A DNA stretch of 64,000 nucleotides from Scylla paramamosain (taxonomy: Eukaryota > Arthropoda > Malacostraca > Decapoda > Portunidae): positions 767,501-831,500 of the forward strand of contig NC_087173.1 in NCBI RefSeq assembly GCF_035594125.1. Reading direction: 5' to 3'. The notes under the pieces are model-generated. The model saw nothing but the letters and a program-made list of their open reading frames with translations. It had not been told where the DNA came from and searched no databases. This document shows, one piece after another, positions 10,601-22,419 of the stretch (within the stretch, counting starts at the first letter, position 1; each line of letters begins with the position of its first letter). The position numbers and the translations under genes were made by a program.

Positions 10601-11575
10601 GCGAACCTCACCGTGAAGCTGGCGAAGTCTACGTTCGGAGCTGCCACCGTCTCCTACCTAGGACATCAGATTGGACAAGGCTCCGTCCGGCCCAAGACCG
10701 CTAACGTCGACGCAGTACTGAAGTACCCAACTCCCACTACTCGACGCGAGCTCCGCCGTTTCCTGGGTATGGCGGGGTTCTACCGGCGTTTCTGTCCAAA
10801 CTTCGCAGACGCAGCTGGGCCACTTACTAGACTAACTAGTGGGAATGTGGCGTACGAATGGACCCCTGCCTGCCAACATGCCTTCAATCAACTTAAGAAC
10901 TTGCTTGCTCGGGAACCGGTTTTGCGTGCGGCCGACTTCAGTAAACCCTTCATCATACATACTGACGCCAGTGATCACGCTTCGGGTGCCGCCCTCCTGC
11001 AAGAATCTGACGGAATCTTTCACCCAGTCGCCTACCACTCCGAGAAGTTCAACATCCATCAGAAGAATTACAGCACTATCGAGAAAGAACTTTTAGCCAT
11101 TATCTCTGCCATCAAGAAGTTTGAGTACTATCTTCAGTCCAACACCCAGCCACTCCAAATCTACACTGACCACAACCCTTTGACTTTTCTCAACAGGAAC
11201 CGCTTCACTAACCAACGTCTGCTACGGTGGTCTCTACAGCTCCAGCCTTACCACATTGAAATGCACCATATTAAGGGACTGGACAACTGCCTTGCTGACA
11301 CTTTGTCTCGCCTTCCCACTACGCCTCGCATCACTACCCGTCGCGACCCTGAGGACCCTAGGATCCTGTTGCCGGGGATGCAGTCGTGCCTTGTGAACCG
11401 GTCGATGGAGGCAGCCGAGGGCCGAGCACTGCCAGAAGAACCATCTACCGGGCCCCAGACTACACACGTTCTGGTGGAATCAACCTTCACGGGACAGGAA
11501 CCACCTCACTTCTCTAATGACGCAGAGTCATTCCTTCTGCGTCATCCTAAGAAGGGAGAAATGTCACACACGTGA
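7652..11575 (+). CDS. gypsy copy 1 Gag-PR-RT-RNase H polyprotein lacking integrase
   Basis: One open frame of 1307 codons from ATG 7652 (an in-frame ATG at 7622 would add ten residues; MSHELNLDAF looks like the better Gag start). Gag has an E/R-rich coiled-coil stretch at about residues 85-175. A CCHC zinc knuckle (CVFCKQPGHLIKNC) spans 396-409. The aspartic protease active site reads D464-T-C where DTG or DSG is expected. At residue about 658 the frame jumps from the protease side directly to the GPY/F-proximal tail of integrase (EVVEKVGDNNYII), so both the HHCC and DDE integrase modules are absent. RT follows, with YLDD at 956-959, then RNase H with D1105, the TIEKELLAI glutamates near 1144-1146, and D1173. 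Two RT substitutions relative to copy 2 (F for S in the AFITPFG block, C for R) may be damaging. The stop codon lies 14 nt inside LTR2. Confidence 0.92.
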   Translation: MSHELNLDAFCSNPSVAELQTAKVTKDDLKYIARQFDLSYPSDIRKEELRTQILVHLGGEATSAASQHDASLMLELEKLKLMAAREEREAAREREREEREAAREREREERAAAREREEREAAREREREERELRREELAFQKEKAERDLAYVKEKEEKEREEREKEREEREKERIHETQLTQLKSRSTTTADLKQKLTKYLSLLPQFSDKDPETFFGQFEDTAVHFELPREDWPWLLKPKLSQKALTILNGLENNTDYDCVKQGILAAYSITTEGYRQSFRKMFKTPQQTYLEFASEKLRALKRWLKSAAITTYDELVNLLALEEFMRKLPYLVMLHITNKEETDLLKAAQLADLFSLVNRKATSDKLTETPSGKINSGNSGVGKMTGSSTGPPLFCVFCKQPGHLIKNCPNPKCKVAQTYPAKPVASIQALPSFPVPKDLFEPFRSVGTISIDNKDHPVKIVRDTCSAQSLLLKSAVPGIEQCYTGEKVYLKDFHDPFPIALAKVHLDSPLVRGEVIIGVSEEPALSIPNAQLLLGNDLAGSKVTPPLVISDTMLMDNPTVQLEEQQPGLFPVCVTTRAQARKSDQSFSLPKKSPSPLELNQIFSEKLLTEAQQEDTTLTQFHDKVIPPDQITHYPAFYKQDGVLMRVFRPSKVPDDDEVVEKVGDNNYIINTPDRRKATQLIHVNLLKMYKCRTPVTGAQPTPRVASCGIIEPLEADSELKPASVCSLMYDKCITTEIDTNTIHPKDTQNNTYIIQHLDDQLRHLSSSRALDISRLISQYDVFGDHPKICNVLRHDVKVLPGTFPIKQSPYRVNPRKREQMQKEVQYLLEQGLAIPSSSPWASPCLLVPKEDGQLRFCTDYRRVNAVTIPDAYPLPRVDDLIDEVGQAKFVTKLDLLKGYYQIALTERAQIVFAFITPFGLFQYVVAPFGMRNCPATFQRAMNKVMQGLKGVLVYLDDILIFSHDWDDHLYQIQNVLSCLQEANLTVKLAKSTFGAATVSYLGHQIGQGSVRPKTANVDAVLKYPTPTTRRELRRFLGMAGFYRRFCPNFADAAGPLTRLTSGNVAYEWTPACQHAFNQLKNLLAREPVLRAADFSKPFIIHTDASDHASGAALLQESDGIFHPVAYHSEKFNIHQKNYSTIEKELLAIISAIKKFEYYLQSNTQPLQIYTDHNPLTFLNRNRFTNQRLLRWSLQLQPYHIEMHHIKGLDNCLADTLSRLPTTPRITTRRDPEDPRILLPGMQSCLVNRSMEAAEGRALPEEPSTGPQTTHVLVESTFTGQEPPHFSNDAESFLLRHPKKGEMSHT
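11549..11561 (+). promoter_or_regulatory. polypurine tract of gypsy copy 1
   Basis: AAGAAGGGAGAAA directly abuts the TGTCAC start of LTR2, the expected plus-strand priming site. Confidence 0.8.
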
Positions 11576-12161
11576 CTACTCTACCACGGAACCAGGTGCC
11601 TGCCTCTCAACTCGTGGCGCTGCCACGTGTATAGCTTGAGGCATACTGGATACGTGACCTCTAGCAGGCTACCAAGCCGATAACGAGGGGTGGAACTGCT
11701 TCAGTCTCCTCCAAGGGTCGCTACAGCTCTGAGGTCGCCTTGGCATACGCTGGGAGCCTCATATACACTCGAGAGCGGTGGTAAGAGTTACACCAGTGTT
11801 ACACACCCACACACACACACACATAAACACACACACACACACACAAACACATTTATATTTATTTTCTATTATGTATATGTAAAGGTGTTTATTTTTGTAA
11901 TTTGTATCTATATGCATTTACTAACTTGGCTTAAGTTATTAAACTGAACCAGTCTTTTAAGTTATTCAGTCCAGTTCAGATTGCCACTCCTTGTTACTTA
12001 CTTTTACTTACAAATAATCTTCAATTTTGTGTTGTTACTTAATTTAAGGGTTAACTTTAAGATATTAAATAGCAGTTAAAATGTCTCCTTTTCTCTTTTC
12101 TTTTAACCCTTCCATTGTTAGTGTGAGCAACACCCCTTCATGGTCCATCCCCTAGAGTTCA
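11562..12161 (+). repeat. LTR2 (3' LTR of copy 1), 3'-trimmed
   Basis: It begins TGTCACACACG and matches LTR4 in U3 (ggtggaactgcttcag variant) but matches LTR1 in the R/U5 half (ttacaaataatc, gggttaac). It lacks the last 20 bp of a complete LTR and runs straight into LTR3 at ttca/cgtgac. Confidence 0.9.
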
Positions 12162-12780
12162 CGTGACTACTCTACCACGGAACCAGGTGCCTGCCTCTCA
12201 ACTCGTGGCGCTGCCACGTGTATAGCTTGAGGCATACTGGATACGTGACCTCTAGCAGGCTACCAAGCCGATAACGAGGGGTGGAGTTCCATCGAGCTTC
12301 AGTCTCCTCCAAGGGTCGCTACAGCTCTGAGGTCGCCTTGGCATACGCTGGGAGCCTCATATACACTCGAGAGCGGTGGTAAGAGTTACACCAGTGTTAC
12401 ACACCCACACACACACACACATAAACACACACACACACACACAAACACATTTATATTTATTTTCTATTATGTATATGTAAAGGTGTTTATTTTTGTAATT
12501 TGTATCTATATGCATTTACTAACTTGGCTTAAGTTATTAAACTGAACCAGTCTTTTAAGTTATTCAGTCCAGTTCAGATTGCCACTCCTTGTTACTTACT
12601 TTTACTTACTTAAATAATCTTCAATTTTGTATTGTTACTTAATTTAAGGGTTACTTTAAGATATTAAATAGCAGTTAAAATGTCTCCTTTTCTCTTTTCT
12701 TTTAACCCTTCCATTGTTAGTGTGAGCAACACCCCTTCATGGTCCATCCCCTAGAGTTCAGTGTATGCTCACACGTAACA
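12160..12780 (+). repeat. LTR3 (5' LTR of copy 2), 5'-trimmed
   Basis: It starts at cacgtgactac, lacking about 7-9 bp of the LTR start, and ends intact in CACGTAACA. It has the LTR1-type U3 variant (gttccatcgag) but the LTR4-type R/U5 variants (ttacttaaataatc, gggttactt). Confidence 0.9.
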
Positions 12781-12782
12781 AT

Positions 12783-12800
12783 TGGAGGCCCGTCCGGGAT
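12783..12800 (+). promoter_or_regulatory. primer binding site of gypsy copy 2
   Basis: TGGAGGCCCGTCCGGGAT, one G-to-A change relative to the copy 1 PBS, 2 nt after LTR3. Confidence 0.75.
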
Positions 12801-15258
12801 ATTACACATGTTTACACATACATATAACTACACTAGTTCCTTTCCTGCTCTCGAGTGTATATGAAGTTGTGCTTATTTCTTTGTTGGTGAATTTTTGCGT
12901 TTTTTCCGCTTTAAAAGTACGCGAGGTACCGGCGTCTAGTCATAAAAGCGTTAAAAACCTAACAATTGATTTCCTCAGTGTTGCTTTAGTGTCGGTTCGA
13001 TTCCCCCTAGTAGTGACCTTCACCCCGAACTCCGAGACTCCTTAAAACTTGGGAACTTGCGTTCCACTCTTTGCTTGAAAGCAGCGAATACGGCAAGCCA
13101 TTACAAGTGCTTAAGTGTTAGTTCTATGGTAGTCATTTTGGGGCAGTGATTATCGCTACACTTCTTCGATTCGTTGCCTCTTCAGAAGCACAGTTAAGGC
13201 GTTGCTAACCTTGACTCAACTAGACTCAAAAACGAGTCTCTGTCGATGCACGCGGGTCAACTCATTTCCCTCCGACTCGTGGTTTCGAACCTGTCGTTCA
13301 CGCGGGTCCTTCCGACTCGTGGTGGCGAACCTAGGTCTTGGATCAGGTTTCAGTGTAGGGCTCAGACACACTTGATTTGGTTCAATTGACCTCACGCTCA
13401 TTAATCATGTCGCATGAGTTAAACTTGGACGCATTTTGCAGTAATCCTTCTGTGGCGGAGCTACAAACTGCCAAAGTGACAAAGAATGATTTAAAGTACA
13501 TAGCCCGACAGTTTGATCTCTCATATCCGTCTGACATTCGGAAGGAAGAACTCCGAACTCAAATCCTAGTTCACCTTGGAGGTGAAGCCACTAGTGCTGC
13601 TTCACAGCACGACGCCAGTTTAATGCTCGAACTCGAAAAGCTGAAACTAATGGCAGCAAGAGAAAGAGAGAGAGAAGAACTAAGGCGAGAAGAACTAGCT
13701 TTTCAAAAAGAAAAAGCGGAAAGAGATCTGGCATATGTAAAAGAAAAGGAGGAAAAAGAAAGAGAGGAGAGAGAAAAAGAAAGAGAGGAGAGAGAAAAAG
13801 AAAGAATCCACGAGACCCAACTCGCACAATTAAAATCTCGATCAACCACCACAGCTGACCTCAAACAAAAGTTAACTAAATATCTCTCACTACTCCCTCA
13901 GTTCTCTGACAAAGACCCCGAAACTTTCTTTGGACAGTTCGAGGACACAGCAGTACATTTTGAACTGCCCCGAGAAGACTGGCCTTGGCTTCTTAAACCC
14001 AAACTCAGCCAAAAGGCTTTAACTATTTTGAACGGCCTCGAAAACAACACGGATTACGACTGTGTCAAACAGGGCATCCTAGCGGCGTACTCCATTACCA
14101 CAGAAGGATACCGTCAGTCTTTTCGAAAAATGTTCAAAACTCCGCAACAAACCTATCTAGAGTTTGCCTCAGAGAAACTGAGGGCTCTCAAGCGTTGGCT
14201 TAAGTCAGCCGCGATAACCACGTACGACGAATTAGTAAATCTCTTAGCCTTAGAAGAGTTCATGCGTAAGCTCCCTTACTCAGTAATGTTACACATCACC
14301 AACAAAGAAGAAACAGATCTTCTCAAAGCCGCTCAGTTAGCGGACCTTTTCTCCCTGGTGAATCGCAAGGCAACCTCAGACAAGCTGACCGAGACTCCTA
14401 GTGGTAAGATAAACTCAGGTAACTCAGGGGTTGGTAAAATGACCGGCAGTAGTACTGGACCACCTCTATTTTGTGCTTTTTGTAAACAGCCGGGGCACCT
14501 CATAAAGAACTGTCCTAATCCCAAGTGCAAGGTAGCTCAAACATATCCTGCCAAGCCAGTTGCTTCCATACAAGCTCTTCCCTCCTTCCCTGTACCTAAA
14601 GACTTATTTGAGCCTTTCAGGTCTGTAGGCACCATCAGCATTGATAACAAGGATCACCCAGTTAAGATTGTCAGAGACACCTGTTCAGCTCAGTCCCTTG
14701 TGCTGAAGTCAGCAGTCCCTGGTATTGAACAGTGTTACACAGGTGAAAAGGTATATTTAAAAGACTTCCATGACCCCTTCCCCATTGCATTAGCTAAAGT
14801 ACATCTTGATAGCCCACTAGTAAGAGGTGAAGTGATAATAGGAGTTAGTGAAGAACCAGCCTTACCCATCCCTAATGCTCAACTACTCCTCGCTAATGAC
14901 CTAGCTGGCAGTAAGGTGACTCCCCCTTTGGTAATTAGTGACACAATGCTGATGGATAACCCTACTGTACAGTTAGAAGAGCAACAACCAGGCTTATTCC
15001 CTGTTTGTGTCACTACTCGTGCACAAGCAAGGAAATCTGATCAGTCTTTCTCACTTCCAAAGAAGAGCCCATCCCCACTTGAACTCAATCAAATATTTTC
15101 TGAAAAACTTCTCACTGAGGCTCAACAGGAAGACACTACTTTGACTCAATTTCATGACAAGGTTATCCCTCCAGATCAAATTACTCATTACCCTGCCTTT
15201 TACAAACAGGATGGAGTTCTCATGAGAGTGTTCCGGCCCTCTAAGGTCCCAGATGATG

Positions 15259-16248
15259 CTGCTTGGGCAGAAGCCCACCAGGTGGTTGTGCCTACCATAC
15301 TCAGACATTCCATACTAGAGATCGCTCATGAAAGTTTTGCTGGTCACTTGGGCATCAAGAAGACATGTGAGAAGATCCTCGCTGACTTTTACTAGCCAGG
15401 ATTAAGGGAGGATGTGAAGAATTACGTCAGTACTTGTCATCTCTGCCAGATAGCGGGTAAACCTAACGTAACTATCCCACCCTATCCTCTCCAACCTATT
15501 GCTGTTCCCTCAGAACCATTTCATAAAATAATAATTGACATTGTGGGGCCTCTTCCAAAAACCAAGAAAGGTAATGAATATATCCTAACAATTCTTGACC
15601 CAACAACTAGGTATCCCGAAGCCTTTCCGATACGTAAAATCAACACCAACACTATTGTGTCCAAGCTAAACCACTTCTTTACTACCTTCGGGATTCCTCA
15701 AACCATTCAGAGTGACCGAGGAACTAATTTCACTAGCGTTCTCTTCACAGAGGTGTTAAAAGAGCTTGGTATCGCACAAACCTTGTCTTCTGCCTATCAC
15801 CCGCAGCCACAGGGCGCTCTAGAAAGATTTCATCAGACACTGAAAGGACTTCTACGCAAATTCTGTCACGAGCAGGAGAGCGAATGGGATGACGCACTCC
15901 CCTACATGCTTTTTGCCATCAGGGAAGCACCTAACGAGAGTACAGGAGTTTCCCCATTCGAGCTCCTGTTCGGTAGGAAAGTGCAGGGACCATTAAGGAT
16001 TATTAAAGACAAATTGTTAGATTCCACTACCCACAAACTTGTCTCTGTAACTAAATACTTGAACAACCTTAAAGCCACACTCACTAAAGTTCGCACCTTT
16101 GCTGATAACAACTTACACAAATCTCAAAACACCATGAAGAAACACTTTGATCAGAAGGCCAGAGTTAGAGTATTTGATAGAGGTGATCAAGTCCTTGCAT
16201 TCATACCCACACCTAAACACCCATTACAAGTAAAGTATCATGGTCCCT
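15259..16248 (+). other. integrase segment present only in gypsy copy 2
   Basis: These 990 bp (330 codons) are exactly what copy 1 lacks. They encode the HHCC zinc-binding module (AHESFAGHLG, then CHLC at about 15435-15446) and the catalytic core: D in IIIDIVGP, D in IQSDRGTNF, and E in PQGALERF. The last two are separated by 35 residues (DD35E). The segment sits between protease and RT, not after RNase H. Confidence 0.93.
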
Positions 16249-18174
16249 ATGAGGTAGTGGAAAAGGTAGGAGATAACAACTACATCATAAACACTCCAGA
16301 CCGCCGAAAGGCAACACAGTTAATACACGTTAATCTCCTAAAAATGTATAAATGTAGAACCCCTGTGACTGGCGCCCAACCAACCCCTAGAGTAGCTTCC
16401 TGTGGTATCATTGAACCCCAGGAGGCTGACTCAGAGTTAAAACCTGCCTCTGTGTGTTCATTGATGTATGATAAATGTATTACCACTGAGATTGACACAA
16501 ACACCATACATCCCAAGGACACGCAAAACAACAGCTACATTATCCAACACTTAGATGGTCAGCTCCGTCATCTTTCATCCTCTCGAGCACTGGATATCTC
16601 AAGATTGATCTCTCAGTATGACGTGTTCGGTGACCATCCTAAAATCTGTAATGTCCTCCGCCATGATGTGAAGGTGCTTCCAGGGACCTTCCCTATCAAG
16701 CAGTCTCCCTACAGAGTCAACCCCCGGAAACGAGAACAGATGCAGAAGGAGGTCCAGTACTTATTAGAGCAGGGCTTGGCTATACCCAGCAGCTCCCCAT
16801 GGGCATCACCCTGCCTCCTAGTACCCAAGGAGGACGGACAACTGCGATTCTGCACGGATTACCGACGGGTCAACGCCGTCACCATTCCTGACGCCTATCC
16901 TCTGCCTCGGGTAGACGACCTGATAGATGAAGTAGGTCAAGCCAAATTTGTTACTAAGCTGGACCTATTAAAAGGGTATTATCAAATAGCCCTTACTGAA
17001 AGAGCTCAGATAGTCTCTGCCTTCATCACCCCTTTTGGACTTTTCCAGTATGTAGTAGCCCCATTTGGCATGAGGAATTGCCCCGCTACTTTCCAGAGGG
17101 CAATGAACAAGGTAATGCAGGGATTAAAAGGAGTGCTGGTTTACTTAGATGATATTCTTATTTTTTCACATGACTGGGATGACCACCTGTACCAGATCCA
17201 GAATGTGCTCAGCCGTCTGCAGGAAGCGAACCTCACCGTGAAGCTGGCGAAGTCTACGTTCGGAGCTGCCACCGTCTCCTACCTAGGACATCAGATTGGA
17301 CAAGGCTCCGTCCGGCCCAAGACCGCTAACGTCGACGCAGTACTGAAGTACCCAACTCCCACTACTCGACGCGAGCTCCGCCGCTTCCTGGGCATGGCGG
17401 GGTTCTACCGGCGTTTCTGTCCAAACTTCGCAGACGCAGCTGGGCCACTTACTAGACTTAACTAGTGGGAATGTGGCGTACGAATGGACCCCTGCCTGCC
17501 AACATGCCTTCAATCAACTTAAGAACTTGCTTGCTCGGGAACCGGTTTTGCGTGCGGCCGACTTCAGTAAACCCTTCATCATACATACTGACGCCAGTGA
17601 TCACGCTTCGGGTGCCGCCCTCCTGCAAGAATCTGACGGAATCTTTCACCCAGTCGCCTACCACTCCGAGAAGTTCAACATCCATCAGAAGAATTACAGC
17701 ACTATCGAGAAAGAACTTTTAGCCATTATCTCTGCCATCAAGAAGTTTGAGTACTATCTTCAGTCCAACACCCAGCCACTCCAAATCTACACTGACCACA
17801 ACCCTTTGACTTTTCTCAACAGGAACCGCTTCACTAACCAACGTCTGCTACGGTGGTCTCTACAGCTCCAGCCTTACCACATTGAAATGCACCATATTAA
17901 GGGACTGGACAACTGCCTTGCTGACACTTTGTCTCGCCTTCCCACTACGCCTCGCATCACTACCCGTCGCGACCCTGAGGACCCTAGGATCCTGTTGCCG
18001 GGGATGCAGTCGTGCCTTGTGAACCGGTCGATGGAGGCAGCCGAGGGCCGAGCACTGCCAGAAGAACCATCTACCGGGCCCCAGACTACACACGTTCTGG
18101 TGGAATCAACCTTCACGGGACAGGAACCACCTCACTTCTCTAATGACGCAGAGTCATTCCTTCTGCGTCATCCT

Positions 18175-18187
18175 AAGAAGGGGGGAA
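18175..18187 (+). promoter_or_regulatory. polypurine tract of gypsy copy 2
   Basis: AAGAAGGGGGGAA immediately precedes LTR4. Confidence 0.82.
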
Positions 18188-18930
<743 letters not shown>

Positions 18931-18975
18931 TGATAATACGATTATATAATAATATATAATTATATAATAATAGGG

Positions 18976-19712
18976 ACGACGCATGCAGGTGTGTCAGGAC
19001 ATCCTCGAGCGTCTGGAAACTGAACCAGACTTGCTCAGGAGAGTCATCACCGGCGATGAGTCCTGGGTATTTGAGTACGACCCGGAGACCAAACGCCAGA
19101 GCCTTCAATGGAAGAGTCCGGCGTCGCCACGGCCGAAGAAAGCAAGGCAGTCCAGGTCCAGCTTCAAGGTCATGTTGATCGCTTTCTTCGATGTGAGGGG
19201 CATCGTCCACTGCGAGTTCTTGCCACAGGGCCAGACAGTCAACCAACATGTGTACAAAGAAGTACTGCGGCGTCTGCTTCGTGCAGTGCGCGAGAAGAGG
19301 CGGGAGTTGTGGCAGGGCAACTCGTGGCTGCTTCACCACGACAATGCGCCTGCTCACAATGCCCTGAGCATCAGAGAGTTCTTGGCCAAGAAGAACATCG
19401 CCGTGCTGGAGCAACCGCCCTACTCACCTGACCTCGCTCCGTGCGACTTCTTCCTCTTCCCCAAGCTCAAGGAGGTCATGAAGGGGACCCGTTTTGATGA
19501 TGCGGACGACATCAAAAAGGCCGTGACGACGGAGCTGAGGAGCATCCCGCAAGAATCCTTCCAGCAGTGCATGCAAGCCTGGCAGAGAAGGATGGACAAG
19601 TGCATGCGGTGCCAGGGGGATTACTTCGAAGGAGATAACCTATAGTTTGTAGCCTGGATGTGAAATAAAACTTGTGTGGCACCAGTCCTGGAACTTTAAT
19701 GACACACCTCGT
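18976..19712 (+). mobile_element. 5'-truncated mariner element
   Basis: The transposase coding region is followed by an AATAAA near 19664 and by a right terminal segment (ccagtcctggaactttaatg ... cacctcgta) of the kind that ends mariner elements next to TA. The left TIR and the HTH-encoding half are missing. The left side is (TA)n and AT-rich sequence. Confidence 0.85.
18983..19645 (+). pseudogene. mariner transposase, catalytic half only (DD34D)
   Basis: An open frame of 220 codons. The catalytic triad is complete: D25 in VITGDESW, D120 in HHDNAPAH and D155 in LAPCDFFLFPKLK, with 34 residues between the last two, the mariner signature. The C-terminus (DYFEGDNL) is the normal family end. Mariner transposases are about 345 residues, so roughly 125 N-terminal residues containing the paired helix-turn-helix DNA-binding domain are absent. 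The product could not bind its TIRs. Homology begins around [10 protein letters not shown]; the ATG at 18983 is fortuitous. No stop or frameshift lies in the remaining catalytic half, suggesting recent loss of the 5' part. Confidence 0.9.
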
Positions 19713-19935
19713 ATATTCAATGGCACACAATACTGGTAGAGGGGGAGGGAGAGGGAGGGGAAGGGGGCGGCCTTATTGATTGTGAGTTAAATCCAAGGTT
19801 TTATTGGAATTGAACATACAGATCCTGCGCAATGTGTATGTTGGGTGGCAGTTTTTCCCATGAAGATATTCATTAACTTCTGAAATGGTGGCCAGGTCAT
19901 GCGGGGAAAGCCGAGTACCGGTGTCATATTGGATA

Positions 19936-20660
19936 AGCACTCCCCCAAAATAAGTACTCCCCAGTACAAATTCATTATGGTAAAGAGCAATCCCCGTCAT
20001 TATTCCATACGGCAAATGTACTCTCTCCTGTGAAATAAGTACTCCCACACTTAGGAAGGATGAGGAGGTAATGAGACATAGAAACGAATTTCGTGAGTTC
20101 AATTCCAATTCGACTATCCTTTGTGGACTCGAACGTGCTCGTCTACTCATTTGAAACTGAGATCGTGGAACGAAACCGACCAAGCCACACATTACAGTTT
20201 GCTGCCAGTGTCCTGAGTGTTGTTGACAAAGCCACACGTGCCATTTGACTTCATATATCAGTATCTTGTGAAGGGTGTGTGGCCCTGTTTGGACGAAATG
20301 TCTTGGAAAAGTCATGTAGTCTCAGCGATTCGGACCTTTGTGATAAACGTGTTATTTACCTGCAACATACCAACAGTAACCATTTTGATTATGTCAAAGG
20401 AATAATGTAGATGTAGATTGTAAAATATAATTGGATGTTATTGATCATCTGCAGAGGGACATATATACAATTTACGGTAATTTTGTTTTAATGACTTTAA
20501 ATTGTATGGGAGTATTTATTCCACGGGGACCAGTCAATATTCCATATGATCTATGTACTGGGGAGTCCATATATTATATGGAATAATGACTGCGGGAGTA
20601 CTTTTATCTTATGGGATTTCTACTGGGGAGTATTTTCTTATGAGAGTCCATATTTCATAG
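19936..20660. mobile_element. putative inverted-repeat (MITE-like) element
   Basis: Sequence at about 19936-20050 reappears inverted at about 20505-20660. Shared words in inverted orientation include gtatggaataatgac, tactggggagta, and g(t/g)gggagta(c/t)ttatt(t/c)cac. The arms are roughly 110 and 150 bp, with an extra 33 bp in the right arm, and enclose about 450 bp. No transposase frame was recognised; a minus-strand ORF over 19773-20315 has no recognisable content. Exact termini and target-site duplication could not be set. Confidence 0.5.
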
Positions 20661-21292
20661 CACACCGAGAGCGGTAATAATAGAGAAAGTCGAATTAAAG
20701 GCATTACACCTTGTCATTGGGAAAAGAATGCGTTGAAAATGTGGATGTCATATTATCACGTGTTAATTATCTTCATCGTGTGGTGATATTTTCATTTATT
20801 AATTTTTCTTTATTACCTCTTCATTGAGGAGAGTGGGGCGCTCTGTGATATGCCTGCAGCTCAAGCGCGTGGGATGCCGACACGAGGGCGTGAACTCCTC
20901 GACTTGCACTGAAACTAGGACGAATTATTCAGATCTGAGTAATGTGTATTTTTCTATGGTTTTAGGGATACTTGCCGGCAGCAAAACACAGAACGGCGTC
21001 ATAAACCTGCAGCTTACCTTCCAATTCAGGCGGCACGTGAAGGTCCTGCAGTAACAACTTACTCGCTTCTTTGATGAAACACATTTTCAGTCTGTTAGTC
21101 TTTTTTCGACCAAGCTTTTTTGTTGGCCCGAGCTCTCTTCGATTTCATGGGCAGTGTTAATAATTAAAATAAAGTGTTGGCAGTGGCCGTGTGAGCCCGT
21201 GGACTGCTTTGGCTATCTATACATGTAAGAATATAGATTTTTTGATGTAAGAGTGGTTCTGGAAAAGAAAAAAAATAGGAATACTGAAGGTA
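20661..21292. other. non-coding, no gene recognised
   Basis: AT-rich sequence. A 76-codon plus-strand ORF at 20824-21054 has no recognisable domain. Confidence 0.5.
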
Positions 21293-21299
21293 CTAGTAC

Positions 21300-21410
21300 C
21301 TTAAGAAGACAGCCCAGAAAGTCCTTGAAGCCTCCCTCTTCAAGGAGCTAAAGTTGTGTGGAAAGAGTACAGTATAATTTGGAAGAACACAAGTCACATC
21401 AATAGGAGCG
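21300..21410 (-). pseudogene. relic of the 3.9-6.4 kb LINE family, 3' coding end
   Basis: On the plus strand, ccttgaagcctccctcttc at about 21314 resembles cttgaaacctccctcttg at 4012. The minus-strand reading (FPHNFSSLKREASR) matches the LINE C-terminus (FPPSYDLNSFKREVSR). Confidence 0.5.
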
Positions 21411-21434
21411 ATCGAGTTGTTGAAACTTCTTAAG

Positions 21435-21479
<45 letters not shown>

Positions 21480-21741
21480 GAAAATAAGGAAAAGTGCAAG
21501 AATCTGTCAGGCCTACAACACTTGGTAGTCCCTGTATGTAATAAACGAGGGGCATTTGTCTCTAATTGTCAGTGAAACAAGATCAGTGAGTAGGAAGCAG
21601 CGACCGTGAAGCGCCACAAAAAGATTAAAGTTGACATTTCGTTTGCTAAGTTGATTCAATTTGATTTATGTTTGACGTCCTGAAATTCGTGTGTGATGTT
21701 ATGAGTGTTGTATAGAGTTGTGTTGCCCTGATTTTGTGTGC

Positions 21742-21822
<81 letters not shown>

Positions 21823-21945
21823 AAATTACACATGCACAAGCAGAAAGGAAGAAAAAATCATAATATTTCCTCGCATATCATCGGAAATATTTGAAGCAAC
21901 GACAAACGCCTGGCCAGAAATTTATACTTCATTAATTATCTGAAG

Positions 21946-22019
<74 letters not shown>
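21435..22019. repeat. (CA)n and two (GA)n microsatellites
   Basis: (CA)n lies at 21435-21478, (GA)n at 21746-21821 with one interruption, and (GA)n at 21949-22019. The sequence between them is unremarkable. Confidence 0.93.
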
Positions 22020-22023
<4 letters not shown>

Positions 22024-22350
22024 AAAAGCCACGAGGAAAGAGGGAAGGAAAGAAAGAGGAATGAGTCAAGTTAGCGGGTGCTGTAAGGTCACGGATAGGA
22101 GAGAAGGAGACTTGAGTAAGGGAGATTAGGGGGGTGGGGGAATAAGGGGGACTAGGGAGGGGGATAATGGCGATAAATATTCAGTGTGAGTCACGGGTGG
22201 CTTCTGGGAAATGGGCAGCTCACCTAAATACGTAATTAGGGGCTGGATATTCATAAAGACTGCAGGTAAGAAGGGACGGGAAGGGAGAGGCGGGGAAGAG
22301 AGAGAAGGAGGGGGAAGGAGGGAGAGGTTAATGTAAGGGTAGTGCAGTCC

Positions 22351-22419
22351 ATCACAGAGCCACACCATAATAATGGTGTGGCTCTGTGATAATGGAAAGG
22401 CGCCGCGCCTTTCCATTAT
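22351..22419. other. two back-to-back perfect palindromes (opened-dumbbell layout)
   Basis: Arms of 18 nt at 22351-22368 and 22373-22390 flank a 4-nt loop. Arms of 14 nt at 22389-22402 and 22406-22419 flank a 3-nt loop. Left and right arms together make up the reverse complement of the central 30 nt. It lies directly upstream of the CR1-like LINE homology. Confidence 0.9.

Noticed and set aside
15393..15395. Programmed stop-codon readthrough between protease and integrase in gypsy copy 2
   Set aside because: The TAG sits inside the integrase zinc-binding module at a position normally tryptophan, not at a domain boundary, so nonsense mutation is simpler.
19773..20315. 180-codon minus-strand ORF as a gene
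   Set aside because: It overlaps one arm of an inverted repeat and has no recognisable motif.
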